From: CBDDGJ01 sp965199285
Lineage (GTDB): Bacteria > Pseudomonadota > Alphaproteobacteria > RS24
NCBI GenBank assembly: GCA_965199285.1
Contig: OZ240687.1
Coordinates: 1,488,001-1,552,000 of the forward strand
Length of the DNA: 64,000 nt
Direction: 5' to 3'
Both the position numbers and the translations under genes were made by a program. Positions 16,915-25,206 of this stretch are shown piece by piece; within the stretch, counting starts at the first letter, position 1, and every line of letters starts with the position of its first letter. Below the pieces are notes generated by a model. It was not told the DNA's origin. It saw only the letters and a list, made by a program, of their open reading frames with translations, and did no database searches.

Positions 16915-18399
16915 ATGTTTGAAACATTAACAGACAGTCTTGGTTCGATTTTTGATCGGCTGCGCGGCCGCGGGGCGTTGTCAGAAAAAGATGTCGATGC
17001 GGCGCTTGCCGATATTCGCCGCGCGCTCATTGAGGCCGATGTGGCGCTATCTGTTGTTCGCAAATTGCTGGATGATTTGCGCCCACGGCTGGTCGGGGCG
17101 GATGTTCTAAAATCTGTCACGCCTGGGCAGCAAGTGGTGAAAATCGTCAATGATGGGCTGGTCGAAATGCTCGGCAACCCTGTGCCGCTTTCCTTCGAAG
17201 CAACCCCGCCTGTGGTGATGATGATGGTTGGCTTGCAAGGTTCCGGTAAAACCACCACTACCGCCAAAATCGCCAAACGCATGGCAGATAAAAATAACAA
17301 GAAAGTGCTGATGGCTTCGCTGGATGTGCAACGTCCTGCCGCGATGGAACAGTTGCGGGTATTGGGAGAGCAGGTCGAGATTAATACATTGCCGATTATT
17401 GATGGGCAGCGTCCAGTTGATATTGCTAAGCGTGCCAAAGAGGCGGCACAGCTTGGCGGCTATGATGTGGTAATGCTGGATACCGCAGGCCGTACCAATG
17501 CGGATGAAGCGCTGATGACTGAAATGGCGGCGATTGCCACACAGGCTGATCCGCATGAGATTTTGCTGGTTGCCGATAGTCTGATGGGGCAAGAGGCGGT
17601 GACGATTGCAAGCCAGTTTAAGGAACGGATTGCACTTACCGGAATTGTGCTTACCCGACTGGATGGGGATGGTCGTGGCGGTGCGGCACTTTCGATGCGG
17701 GCGGTGACGGATGTGCCGATCAAATTGCTCGGCACCGGTGAAGGCATTGACAAAATTGAAGAGTTTGATGCCGCACGGATGATTAACCGCATTTTGGGCA
17801 TGGGCGATATTGTTGGGCTGGTCGAAAAGGCAAGCGAAACGATAGATGCTCAAAAGGCTGAAAAAATTGCGGCGCGGATGAAGAAAGGACAATTCACGCT
17901 TGAGGATTTGGCCGATCAGTTGCAACAAATGCGGCGCATGGGCGGCATGTCGAGCGTGTTGGGGATGCTGCCTGGTATGGGTAAGATGAAAAACCAGCTT
18001 AACGCGGCGGGGATGGATGATAAGGCGTTAGCCCGCCAGGCGGCGATTATTTCATCAATGACGCTGGCAGAACGGGAAAATCCAAAACTTCTCAATGCGA
18101 ACCGTAAAAAGCGCATTGCCGCCGGCAGTGGTACCCAAGTACAAGATGTGAATAAGGTTATCAAAATGCACCGTCAAATGGCGGATATGATGAAGAAACT
18201 CGGCAAAGGCGGCATGAAAGGCTTAAGCAATATGTTTGGGCTTGGTGGCAATGGATTAGGAGGCGGCGGAATGGGTGCGGGTCTGGACTCTAATTTAGGT
18301 GATGAGCAAATGCCGGATCTGAACCACTTACAAAATTTAACAAATGGGCGCGGCGTGCCGGATTTATCGGGATTAGGACTTCCGTCCAAAAAGAAATAA
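16915..18399 (+). CDS. ffh: signal recognition particle protein Ffh (SRP54)
   Basis: GTPase of the signal recognition particle, which binds signal sequences and 4.5S RNA for co-translational targeting. The 494-aa protein has an N domain, a G domain (GLQGSGKTTTTAKIA, DVQRPAAMEQL, DTAGR, TRLDGDGRGG) and the methionine-rich M domain from about 330 (MRRMGGMSSVLGMLPGMGK). The C terminus is extended by a glycine-rich stretch (GGNGLGGGGMGAG) and an acidic tail. It leads the ffh-rpsP-rimM-trmD-rplS ribosome/targeting run. Confidence 0.97.
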   Translation: MFETLTDSLGSIFDRLRGRGALSEKDVDAALADIRRALIEADVALSVVRKLLDDLRPRLVGADVLKSVTPGQQVVKIVNDGLVEMLGNPVPLSFEATPPVVMMMVGLQGSGKTTTTAKIAKRMADKNNKKVLMASLDVQRPAAMEQLRVLGEQVEINTLPIIDGQRPVDIAKRAKEAAQLGGYDVVMLDTAGRTNADEALMTEMAAIATQADPHEILLVADSLMGQEAVTIASQFKERIALTGIVLTRLDGDGRGGAALSMRAVTDVPIKLLGTGEGIDKIEEFDAARMINRILGMGDIVGLVEKASETIDAQKAEKIAARMKKGQFTLEDLADQLQQMRRMGGMSSVLGMLPGMGKMKNQLNAAGMDDKALARQAAIISSMTLAERENPKLLNANRKKRIAAGSGTQVQDVNKVIKMHRQMADMMKKLGKGGMKGLSNMFGLGGNGLGGGGMGAGLDSNLGDEQMPDLNHLQNLTNGRGVPDLSGLGLPSKKK

Positions 18400-18426
18400 T
18401 AAACAAAATAGTCGAAAGGAAAAAAT

Positions 18427-18906
18427 ATGGCTTTGAAAATCAGAATGTCACGCGGGGGAAGTAAAAAGCGCCCGTTTTATCGTATCGTTGTTGCGGATGG
18501 GCGGATGCCCCGCGATGGTCGGTTTATCGAAAAGCTGGGAACCTATAATCCCCTGCTCCCGAAAGACCGCGAAGATCGCCTTAATCTTGATATTGAGCGC
18601 TGCCAGTTTTGGATTGCGCGCGGGGCTAAACCGTCAGACCGGATTGCGCGGTTTCTTGATGAGGCAGGCGTGTGGACACGAGAAGCCCGTAATAATCCGC
18701 AAAAAGCCAAGCCAAAGGCAAAAGCGCTTGAACGCTTAGCTGCCGAAGAAGAAGCCAAACGCGAAGCCGAAGAAGCTGCGAAAGCTGCTGCTGAGGCACC
18801 AGCAGAAGAAGCTCCGGCTGAAGAGGCGGCCACTGAAGAAGAAGCGCCAGCAGAGCCAGAAGAAGCACCAGCAGAGGAAGAAACAGAAAAAGAAGCATCC
18901 GAATAA
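18427..18906 (+). CDS. rpsP: 30S ribosomal protein S16 with long acidic Ala/Glu C-terminal extension
   Basis: Small-subunit assembly protein. Residues 1 to about 82 are the normal S16 fold (MALKIRMSRGGSKKRPFYRIV, RDGRFIEKLGTYNP). The remaining 75 or so residues form a KAKP linker and a helix-prone, strongly acidic tail made of repeated AEEAP/EEAPAE units. Canonical S16 is about 80-90 aa, so this protein (159 aa) is nearly twice as long. Extended S16 tails occur in alphaproteobacteria, so this is lineage-typical rather than a fusion to another domain. The tail's function is not established. Confidence 0.95.
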   Translation: MALKIRMSRGGSKKRPFYRIVVADGRMPRDGRFIEKLGTYNPLLPKDREDRLNLDIERCQFWIARGAKPSDRIARFLDEAGVWTREARNNPQKAKPKAKALERLAAEEEAKREAEEAAKAAAEAPAEEAPAEEAATEEEAPAEPEEAPAEEETEKEASE

Positions 18907-18927
18907 AACGCGTCTTATTGGTTTGGC

Positions 18928-19464
18928 ATGGGTGCAGATGATAAAATTCTGATGGCGGCGATTATGGGCGCGCATGGCGTGCGCGGCGAGGTGAAACTTA
19001 AAAGTTTCACCGATCCGCTTGACAATATCACCCGCTATCCGCTTGTCGATGCGACCGGGCAGATTTATGAAATCAGCGATAATGCGGTTTTGCCGAAAGG
19101 TATTTTGCGGATAAAATTTACCCATATTAATGACCGCGATGCAGCCGCCGCTTTGCAGGGAACCCAGCTTTTTACGGCGCGCGCTGATTTGCCACCGCTT
19201 GCCGATGAAGATGATTATTATCATGCTGATCTTATCGGGCTTATGGCTTATGATGCGGCGGGGCAGACTTATGGCCGCGTGAAAGCGGTTCATAATTTTG
19301 GCGTAGATGATATTTTGGAGATTGGCGATTTTATGCTGGCATTTACCAAGCAAAATGTTCCGATGATTGACCTTGCAGCAGGGCGGATGGAAATTCAGAT
19401 TCCCCCCACAAGCAATGCAGAAGAAGAGACAAGTGATGCGGATGAAGCGGAGACAGATAAATGA
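18928..19464 (+). CDS. rimM: ribosome maturation factor RimM
   Basis: 30S maturation factor that binds S19 and helps process the 16S rRNA head region. The 178-aa protein has the N-terminal RimM barrel (AAIMGAHGVRGEVKLKSFTDPLDN) and the PRC-barrel half with YYHADLIGLMAYDAAGQ (about 92-108) and VPMIDLAAGRMEIQIPP. It ends with a short acidic tail. The stop overlaps the trmD start by 4 nt (ATGA). Confidence 0.95.
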   Translation: MGADDKILMAAIMGAHGVRGEVKLKSFTDPLDNITRYPLVDATGQIYEISDNAVLPKGILRIKFTHINDRDAAAALQGTQLFTARADLPPLADEDDYYHADLIGLMAYDAAGQTYGRVKAVHNFGVDDILEIGDFMLAFTKQNVPMIDLAAGRMEIQIPPTSNAEEETSDADEAETDK

Positions 19465-20189
19465 GCTGGCACGCACATATTATCACCGCTTATCCTGAAT
19501 TATTTCCCGGCGCGCTAGGGCATAGTCTAGCCGGACGCGCGCTGGCAAATAAGATTTGGCAATTCACCACGCATGATATTCGGGAATTTGGTATTGGCAA
19601 ACATTTCGCGATTGATGATACGCCCGCCGGGGGCGGGGTTGGTATGGTCATGCGCGCCGATGTCGGCAAGAGCGCGATTGAGGCGGCGCGTAAATCTGCA
19701 CCCGATTTACCGCTTCTGCTGTTGAGCCCACGCGGTAAACCATTGCAGCAAAACCGCGTGATTGAATTGTCACAAGGCAAGGGCGCTTTGTTTTTTTGCA
19801 ACCGATTTGAGGGAATCGATCAACGCCTTATCACCCATTATGATATGGAAGAAATATCGGTTGGGGATTATGTGCTTTCGGGCGGCGAGATTGCGTGCTT
19901 TGCGGTTTTGGATGCAATTATTCGGCTATTACCCGGTGTGATGGGAAGGTCTGAAAGTGCTGCAAGTGAAAGTTTTTCCGCGCATTTGCTTGAATATCCG
20001 CATTATACCAAGCCGGCCCAATGGCAGGGGCAGGATATTCCGCCGGTTTTGCGCAGTGGGGATCATGCCGCGATTGCAAGCTGGCGGCAGGATATGGCCG
20101 AACAGCTCACCCGCGCCCGACGGCCTGACTTATGGCAAAAATTTTTAGCCAAAAACCGAAAAAATACCAAAACCCGAAAAAATACATGA
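19461..20189 (+). CDS. trmD: tRNA (guanine37-N1)-methyltransferase
   Basis: SPOUT methyltransferase that makes m1G37 in tRNA and prevents +1 frameshifting. The 242-aa protein has the expected N terminus (ITAYPELFPGALGHSLAGRAL), the GGGVGMVMR segment and the trefoil knot, with EISVGDYVLSGGEIACFAVLDAI (about residues 131-153) and a PGVMG signature. The very end is Lys/Thr/Asn-rich and probably disordered. Translationally coupled to rimM. Confidence 0.96.
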   Translation: MSWHAHIITAYPELFPGALGHSLAGRALANKIWQFTTHDIREFGIGKHFAIDDTPAGGGVGMVMRADVGKSAIEAARKSAPDLPLLLLSPRGKPLQQNRVIELSQGKGALFFCNRFEGIDQRLITHYDMEEISVGDYVLSGGEIACFAVLDAIIRLLPGVMGRSESAASESFSAHLLEYPHYTKPAQWQGQDIPPVLRSGDHAAIASWRQDMAEQLTRARRPDLWQKFLAKNRKNTKTRKNT

Positions 20190-20293
20190 CAAGCAAGGCG
20201 TTTCATGCTATCCCGCCGCAGGTTTTGATAATCTTGCGTGCCGTAAATAGCTTTAGGCGTGTAAGTAAATGAAAGCGCAAGTAAATAGGTGAT

Positions 20294-20716
20294 ATGATGA
20301 ATATGATTGATGAAATTGAGCGCGAACAGCTCGCGACATTAAGCGATAAACATATTGATGAGTTCGCCGCCGGTGATACGGTTAAGGTTGATGTGAAAGT
20401 TGTTGAAGGCACGCGCGAGCGTATTCAGGTTTATGAAGGGGTGTGCATTGCGCGCTCTGGCAATGGGCTAAATGCAAATTTCACGGTTCGCAAAATCTCT
20501 TATGGCGAAGGGGTTGAACGTGTATTTCCGCTCTATAGCCCGCTGGTGAGCGCGGTGAAAGTCGTGCGTCGCGGCAAGGTGCGGCGCGCCAAACTTTATT
20601 ATTTGCGTGGGCTTACCGGTAAAGCAGCGCGGATTGTTGAAAAGCGCGCCAAAGTGACCAAAACTGATAAACAGACCACCGCAACCGACACAATTATTAC
20701 GAAGGACGAAGAGTAA
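20294..20716 (+). CDS. rplS: 50S ribosomal protein L19
   Basis: Large-subunit protein at the 30S-50S interface. The 140-aa protein has the L19 core FAAGDTVKVDVKVVEGTRER, QVYEGVCIARSG, FTVRKISYGEGVER and the C-terminal KVRRAKLYYLRGLTGKAARI, plus about 25 extra Thr/Lys-rich residues at the end. The start (ATGATG) follows an AGGTG sequence. It closes the ffh-rpsP-rimM-trmD-rplS run, 104 nt after trmD. Confidence 0.96.
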   Translation: MMNMIDEIEREQLATLSDKHIDEFAAGDTVKVDVKVVEGTRERIQVYEGVCIARSGNGLNANFTVRKISYGEGVERVFPLYSPLVSAVKVVRRGKVRRAKLYYLRGLTGKAARIVEKRAKVTKTDKQTTATDTIITKDEE

Positions 20717-20723
20717 ACACTCT

Positions 20724-20755
20724 TGCCCCTATTATCCTTGTTGATTATGGGGGCA
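20724..20755 (+). terminator. hairpin after rplS, possible terminator or attenuator
   Basis: TGCCCCTATTATC (20724-20736) pairs with GATTATGGGGGCA (20743-20755), with one G-U pair and one mismatch and a 6-nt loop, right after the rplS stop. No U-tract follows, so intrinsic termination is uncertain. It may instead be a 3'-end stability element separating rplS from leuC. Confidence 0.4.
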
Positions 20756-20782
20756 GGCGCTCTCACAAAAAGGGACGGATAA

Positions 20783-22174
20783 ATGGGAAAAACGCTTTAC
20801 GATAAAATTTGGGACGCACATCTGATTGAAGATGGCCTGATTTATGTTGACCGCCATTTAGTGCATGAAGTCACCAGCCCGCAAGCCTTTGAAGGTTTGC
20901 GAATGACAGGGCGCGGCGTGCATGCGCCAGACAAAACGCTAGCGGTTGCTGATCATAATATCCCCACCACAGACCGCGCTGGCGGGGTGGCGGCGATCGC
21001 GGATATTGATAGCAAAATCCAGATTGAGACATTAGAAAAAAATGCCGCCGAATTTGGCATTGAATATTTGGATATGGCAGATATTCGGCAAGGCATTGTG
21101 CATGTGGTGGGCCCTGAGCAAGGCTTCACCCTGCCCGGTTTAACGATTGTTTGTGGCGATAGCCATACTTCAACTCATGGCGCATTTGGCGCATTGGCGC
21201 ATGGCATTGGCACGTCTGAGGTTGAGCATGTGCTGGCAACCCAAACGCTCATTCAAAGCAAAGCCAAAAATTTCCGTATTCATGTTGTTGGCAAAGCGCC
21301 CGCCCATTTTACCGCCAAAGATATTGCACTGGCGATTATTGGTGAGATTGGCACTGCCGGTGGCACTGGCTATGTGCTGGAATATGCGGGCGAGGCGATT
21401 GAAGCTCTCTCAATGGAAGGGCGGATGACGCTATGCAATATGTCTATCGAGGCAGGTGCGCGCGCAGGCCTAATTGCGCCAGATGAGAAAACCTTTGCCT
21501 ATTTGAAAGACCGCCCCAAAGCCCCTAAGGGCGCGGATTGGGAGGCGGCTTGCGAGTATTGGCGCGGGCTGGTGTCGGATGCGGCTGCGGTTTTCGATAA
21601 GGAAATCACGATTGATATTGCCAATGCCGCGCCGCTCGTGACATGGGGGACAAGCCCGCAAGATGTGATTAGCATTGACGGGCATGTGCCTGATCCCGCC
21701 AAAGCCGAAACCGAAGCTCAACGCGCCGCGATGGAACGCGCTCTTGACTATATGGGCTTAACGGCGGGAACCCCGATTCAGAATGTTGAAATTGATCGGG
21801 TCTTTATCGGCTCTTGCACCAATAGCCGGATTGAGGATTTGCGGGCGGCGGCAAAAATTGCCGAAGGCGGTAAAGTTGCAGCGCGCGTTTCGGCTATGGT
21901 TGTCCCCGGTTCTGGTTTGGTCAAAGAACAAGCAGAGGCCGAAGGGCTGGATAAGATTTTCCAAGCCGCAGGGTTTGAATGGCGCGAACCGGGATGCTCT
22001 ATGTGTTTGGCAATGAATGCCGATAAGCTCGCGCCAGAAGAGCGGTGCGCCTCAACCTCCAACCGCAATTTTGAAGGCCGACAAGGGCGCGGCGGCAGAA
22101 CCCATTTAGTCTCGCCAGAAATGGCCGCGGCGGCCGCATTGGCAGGGCATTTTGTTGATATTCGGAAATTATAA
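20783..22174 (+). CDS. leuC: 3-isopropylmalate dehydratase, large subunit
   Basis: [4Fe-4S] aconitase-family subunit that, with LeuD, isomerises 2- to 3-isopropylmalate in leucine synthesis. The 463-aa protein shows the family signatures GDSHTSTHGAFGALAHGIGT, the cluster cysteines in GSCTNSRIEDLRAAA and EPGCSMCLAMN, and a C-terminal STSNRNFEGRQGRGGRTHL. Full length. LeuD begins 12 nt downstream. Confidence 0.97.
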   Translation: MGKTLYDKIWDAHLIEDGLIYVDRHLVHEVTSPQAFEGLRMTGRGVHAPDKTLAVADHNIPTTDRAGGVAAIADIDSKIQIETLEKNAAEFGIEYLDMADIRQGIVHVVGPEQGFTLPGLTIVCGDSHTSTHGAFGALAHGIGTSEVEHVLATQTLIQSKAKNFRIHVVGKAPAHFTAKDIALAIIGEIGTAGGTGYVLEYAGEAIEALSMEGRMTLCNMSIEAGARAGLIAPDEKTFAYLKDRPKAPKGADWEAACEYWRGLVSDAAAVFDKEITIDIANAAPLVTWGTSPQDVISIDGHVPDPAKAETEAQRAAMERALDYMGLTAGTPIQNVEIDRVFIGSCTNSRIEDLRAAAKIAEGGKVAARVSAMVVPGSGLVKEQAEAEGLDKIFQAAGFEWREPGCSMCLAMNADKLAPEERCASTSNRNFEGRQGRGGRTHLVSPEMAAAAALAGHFVDIRKL

Positions 22175-22186
22175 AGGAAAAGAGCG

Positions 22187-22789
22187 ATGGATAAATTTAC
22201 AAAGCTAACCGGTGTTGCCGCCCCCTTACCGATTATAAATGTTGATACGGATATGATTATCCCCAAACAATTTTTGAAAACCATTCAGCGTTCGGGGCTT
22301 GGCAAAAACCTGTTTGATGAAATGCGCTATGATGATGAGGGTAAGGAAATCGGCGATTTTGTTCTCAATAAACCTGCCTATCGTGAAGCGCAGATTTTGG
22401 TGGCGGGCGAAAATTTTGGCTGCGGCTCAAGCCGTGAACATGCGCCATGGGCGTTGCTCGATTTTGGCATACGTTGCGTGATTGCGCCCAGCTTTGCCGA
22501 TATTTTTTATAATAATTGCTTCAAAAATGGCATTCTGCCCATCGCTTTGCCGCAAGAAGAGATCGATAAGATTTTGGATGATGCTGAACGTGGTGCTAAT
22601 GCGACAATCAGCATTGATTTAGAGGCGCAGGAAATTCGCGGGCCCGATGGCGGCGTGATTCATTTCGAATTGGATTCCTTTCGCAAAAAATGCCTGCTTG
22701 AGGGGCTGGATGATATTGGGCTTACGCTGCAAAAGGCAGACAGGATTTCAAACTTTGAAAAAACCCGCAATGCTTTGGCTTGGTCTTAA
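22187..22789 (+). CDS. leuD: 3-isopropylmalate dehydratase, small subunit
   Basis: The swivelling-domain partner of LeuC. The 200-aa protein has NVDTDMIIPKQFLKT near the N terminus and the substrate-binding GENFGCGSSREHAPWALLDFGI segment (about residues 70-91), and is of usual length. It sits between leuC and leuB, as expected for the leucine operon; leuA is not in the window. Confidence 0.97.
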   Translation: MDKFTKLTGVAAPLPIINVDTDMIIPKQFLKTIQRSGLGKNLFDEMRYDDEGKEIGDFVLNKPAYREAQILVAGENFGCGSSREHAPWALLDFGIRCVIAPSFADIFYNNCFKNGILPIALPQEEIDKILDDAERGANATISIDLEAQEIRGPDGGVIHFELDSFRKKCLLEGLDDIGLTLQKADRISNFEKTRNALAWS

Positions 22790-22830
22790 ATAGGGTCTTA
22801 AAATAGAGTCATAATAAATAAGAGAGTATA

Positions 22831-23931
22831 ATGGAGCGAATATTAATTTTAGCGGGCGACGGCATTGGCCCTGAAGTGATGCGGGAAGTGCGCCGCGTGA
22901 TTGATTGGTTCGGCACCAAACGCGGTTTTGAAACCCAAGTGGAAGAAGATTTGGTTGGCGGCTGCGCCTATGAAGCGCATGGGCAGGCGATTTCTGATGC
23001 CACTATGGAAAAAGCGCTGGCGGCGGATGCGGTTTTGCTTGGCGCGGTTGGCGGTCCGCAATGGGATAATGTCGCTTATGATGTGCGCCCCGAAGCGGGG
23101 CTATTGCGGCTCCGCAAAGATATGCAGCTATTTGCGAATTTACGCCCTGCCATGTGTTTTGCGGCGCTTGCCGATGCCTCCTCTTTGAAGCGCGAGATTG
23201 TCGAGGGGCTGGATATTATGATTGTCCGCGAGCTTACCGGCGGGGTGTATTTTGGGGAACCGCGTGGCATTGAAGATTTGGGCGATGGGCAAAGGCGCGG
23301 CATCAATACGCAAGTCTATGAGACTTATGAGATTGAACGGGTCGCCCGCGTGGCGGCAGATTTGGCTTGCAAGCGCGGTAAAAAATTATGCTCTTCCGAA
23401 AAACGCAATGTGATGGAAAGCGGGCTTTTATGGCATGAAGAGGTCACCCGCGTGGTGGAAGCTGAATATCCGGATGTGGAATTATCGCATATGCTGGCGG
23501 ATAATTGTGCGATGCAGCTGGTGCGCGCGCCCAAGCAATTTGATGTGCTGGTGACGGATAATCTGTTTGGCGATATTTTATCTGACATTGCGGCAATGCT
23601 CACCGGCTCTTTGGGGATGTTGCCCTCCGCCTCTTTAGGTATGAAGACAGAAGCACGGCGGGCGCGGGCTATGTATGAACCTGTGCATGGCTCTGCCCCT
23701 GATATTGCCGGCAAAAATCTTGCCAACCCCATCGCGTCAATTCTGTCTTTTGCGATGGCGCTACGTTATACATTTGAGCGCGGCGGCGATGCTGATTTGC
23801 TGGAAGGCGCGGTAAGCAAAGTGCTGGCAGATGGCAAACGCACAGGCGATATTATGCAATCCGGCATGCAAGAATTATCAACCACACAAATGGGCGATGC
23901 GATACTTGCCGCCCTAAATGAGGGTTTATGA
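22831..23931 (+). CDS. leuB: 3-isopropylmalate dehydrogenase
   Basis: NAD-dependent oxidative decarboxylation of 3-isopropylmalate to 2-ketoisocaproate. The 366-aa protein has the N-terminal LAGDGIGPEVM, VRELTGGVYFGEPRG, the metal-binding DNLFGDILSD (about 240-249) and EPVHGSAPDIAGKN. Length is typical. Its stop codon overlaps the asd start, so asd is probably co-translated. Confidence 0.97.
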   Translation: MERILILAGDGIGPEVMREVRRVIDWFGTKRGFETQVEEDLVGGCAYEAHGQAISDATMEKALAADAVLLGAVGGPQWDNVAYDVRPEAGLLRLRKDMQLFANLRPAMCFAALADASSLKREIVEGLDIMIVRELTGGVYFGEPRGIEDLGDGQRRGINTQVYETYEIERVARVAADLACKRGKKLCSSEKRNVMESGLLWHEEVTRVVEAEYPDVELSHMLADNCAMQLVRAPKQFDVLVTDNLFGDILSDIAAMLTGSLGMLPSASLGMKTEARRARAMYEPVHGSAPDIAGKNLANPIASILSFAMALRYTFERGGDADLLEGAVSKVLADGKRTGDIMQSGMQELSTTQMGDAILAALNEGL

Positions 23932-24965
23932 TGAAAAAATATGTTGTTGCGATTGTTGGCGCGACCGGAAATGTTGGCCGCGAAATGCTGTCTATCTTGG
24001 CGGAACGTGCGTTTCCCGCCGCGCGGGTGGATGCGCTGGCATCGCGCCGTTCGCAAGGCAAAGAGGTGAGCTTTGGTGATACCGACATCTTAAAAGTACA
24101 AGCGTTGGAATTTTATGATTTTAGCAAAGCCGATATTGCGCTCTTCGCATGCGGTTCTGGCCCGACTAAGGAATATGCGCCCAAGGCCGCCGCCGCCGGT
24201 TGCGTGGTGATTGATAATAGCTCGCTTTATCGGCTGGAAGAGGATATTCCCCTCATTATTCCGGAAGTGAATATAGAGGCGCTGGCGGACTATAAAAATC
24301 GCAATATTATTGCCAATCCAAATTGCTCAACCGCGCAATTATTAGTGGCGCTTAAACCCTTGCATGATGCCGCCACGATTAAGCGGATTGTTATCTCCAC
24401 CTATCAGGCGGTTTCCGGCACCGGCAAAGAGGCGGCGGATGAGCTGTTCAGGCAGACGCGCGGCATTTATGTCAATGATGAGATGGTCACCGAACAATAT
24501 CCCAAACAAATCGCTTTTAATGTGATCCCGCATTGTGGCGGCTTTACCGATTTGGGCTATACGGAAGAAGAAACCAAGCTGGTCAATGAAACCCATAAAA
24601 TGCTAAGCGCCGATATTCAGCTTACCGCCACTTGTGTGCGGGTTCCGGTCTTTGTCGGCCATAGTGAGGCGGTGAATATTGAATTTGAAAAGCCGCTTTC
24701 AGACAAGCAAGCGCGCGATATTTTGCGCGATGCGCCCGGCGTGATGGTGATTGATAAGCGCGAAGATGGCGGCTATATCACACCGGTGGAAGCGGTGGGT
24801 GATGAGGCGACATTCGTCTCGCGTATTCGCAAAGACCCGACCCTTGAACATGGGCTTAATCTTTGGGTGGTCTCTGATAATTTACGCAAAGGCGCGGCGC
24901 TAAATGCGGTGCAAATTGCTGAGGAATTAATTGCGCGCTATCTCACCGAAAGCCGCATTTCCTGA
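23928..24965 (+). CDS. asd: aspartate-semialdehyde dehydrogenase
   Basis: NADPH-dependent reduction of aspartyl phosphate, the branch to lysine/DAP, threonine and methionine. The 345-aa protein has GATGNVGREMLSIL, the catalytic cysteine in NPNCSTAQLLVAL (about residue 132), and the histidine-containing PVFVGHSEAVNIEF segment. Two in-frame ATGs (23928 and 23931) overlap the leuB stop. The 3' end is odd: residues AEELIARYL followed by TESRIS are encoded here, while a second, diverged copy of the AEELIARYL codons followed directly by a stop lies 950 bp downstream (25870-25899). The present C-terminal residues may therefore have been acquired by an insertion. Confidence 0.96.
   Translation: MMKKYVVAIVGATGNVGREMLSILAERAFPAARVDALASRRSQGKEVSFGDTDILKVQALEFYDFSKADIALFACGSGPTKEYAPKAAAAGCVVIDNSSLYRLEEDIPLIIPEVNIEALADYKNRNIIANPNCSTAQLLVALKPLHDAATIKRIVISTYQAVSGTGKEAADELFRQTRGIYVNDEMVTEQYPKQIAFNVIPHCGGFTDLGYTEEETKLVNETHKMLSADIQLTATCVRVPVFVGHSEAVNIEFEKPLSDKQARDILRDAPGVMVIDKREDGGYITPVEAVGDEATFVSRIRKDPTLEHGLNLWVVSDNLRKGAALNAVQIAEELIARYLTESRIS
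24918..24946 (+). repeat. left copy of the asd 3'-end direct repeat
   Basis: The last codons of asd (A-E-E-L-I-A-R-Y-L) form the left copy of a direct repeat whose right copy is at 25870-25899. Over the first 27 nt, 24 are identical, and all three differences fall at third codon positions and are synonymous. The two copies bracket the beta-barrel gene and its structured leader. Confidence 0.75.
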
Positions 24966-25043
24966 TTTACCTTAAAAACCTGCCTATAAAATAGTTTCCA
25001 TTTTCTTATTGCGTGCAAACGCATATCAGCATATTGTAAGCAG

Positions 25044-25147
25044 GCTTAATTTTTTGATGCATGCGACCCTTAGCCGGGTTGCCTGCCGGATACAATACCT
25101 TTGCGGGGAAAACGCAGGATTTTCTTTTCATGCATCAGAAATTAAGC
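25044..25147. repeat. long inverted repeat (about 19-bp arms) enclosing a structured core
   Basis: GCTTAATTTTTTGATGCATG (25044-25063) pairs with CATGCATCAGAAATTAAGC (25129-25147), with one G-U pair and one bulged base. The 65-nt interior can form further stems: ACCC/GGGT (25066-25079) and CCTGC/GCAGG. A separate perfect hairpin, CGGTGC/GCACCG, follows just downstream (about 25153-25170). It lies between asd and the beta-barrel gene, so it is either a palindromic mobile element of MITE type or a structured 5' leader RNA of that gene. I recognise no known riboswitch class in it. Confidence 0.65.
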
Positions 25148-25206
25148 ACAGCCCGGTGCCATCGCGCACCGTCATGTGAAACGATATAGAAAAGGAAGGA
25201 AATATT

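Noticed and set aside
18543..18898. Leftward open frames opposite rpsP (Leu/Ser-rich)
   Set aside because: These are by-products of the Ala/Glu-rich S16 tail read on the other strand. Low complexity, no start signals, and opposite to a well-supported gene.
24966..25206. tRNA or known riboswitch in the asd-barrel gap
   Set aside because: There is no cloverleaf with a GTTCRA-type T-arm and no signature of SAM, TPP, cobalamin, glycine or other classes that I can recognise.
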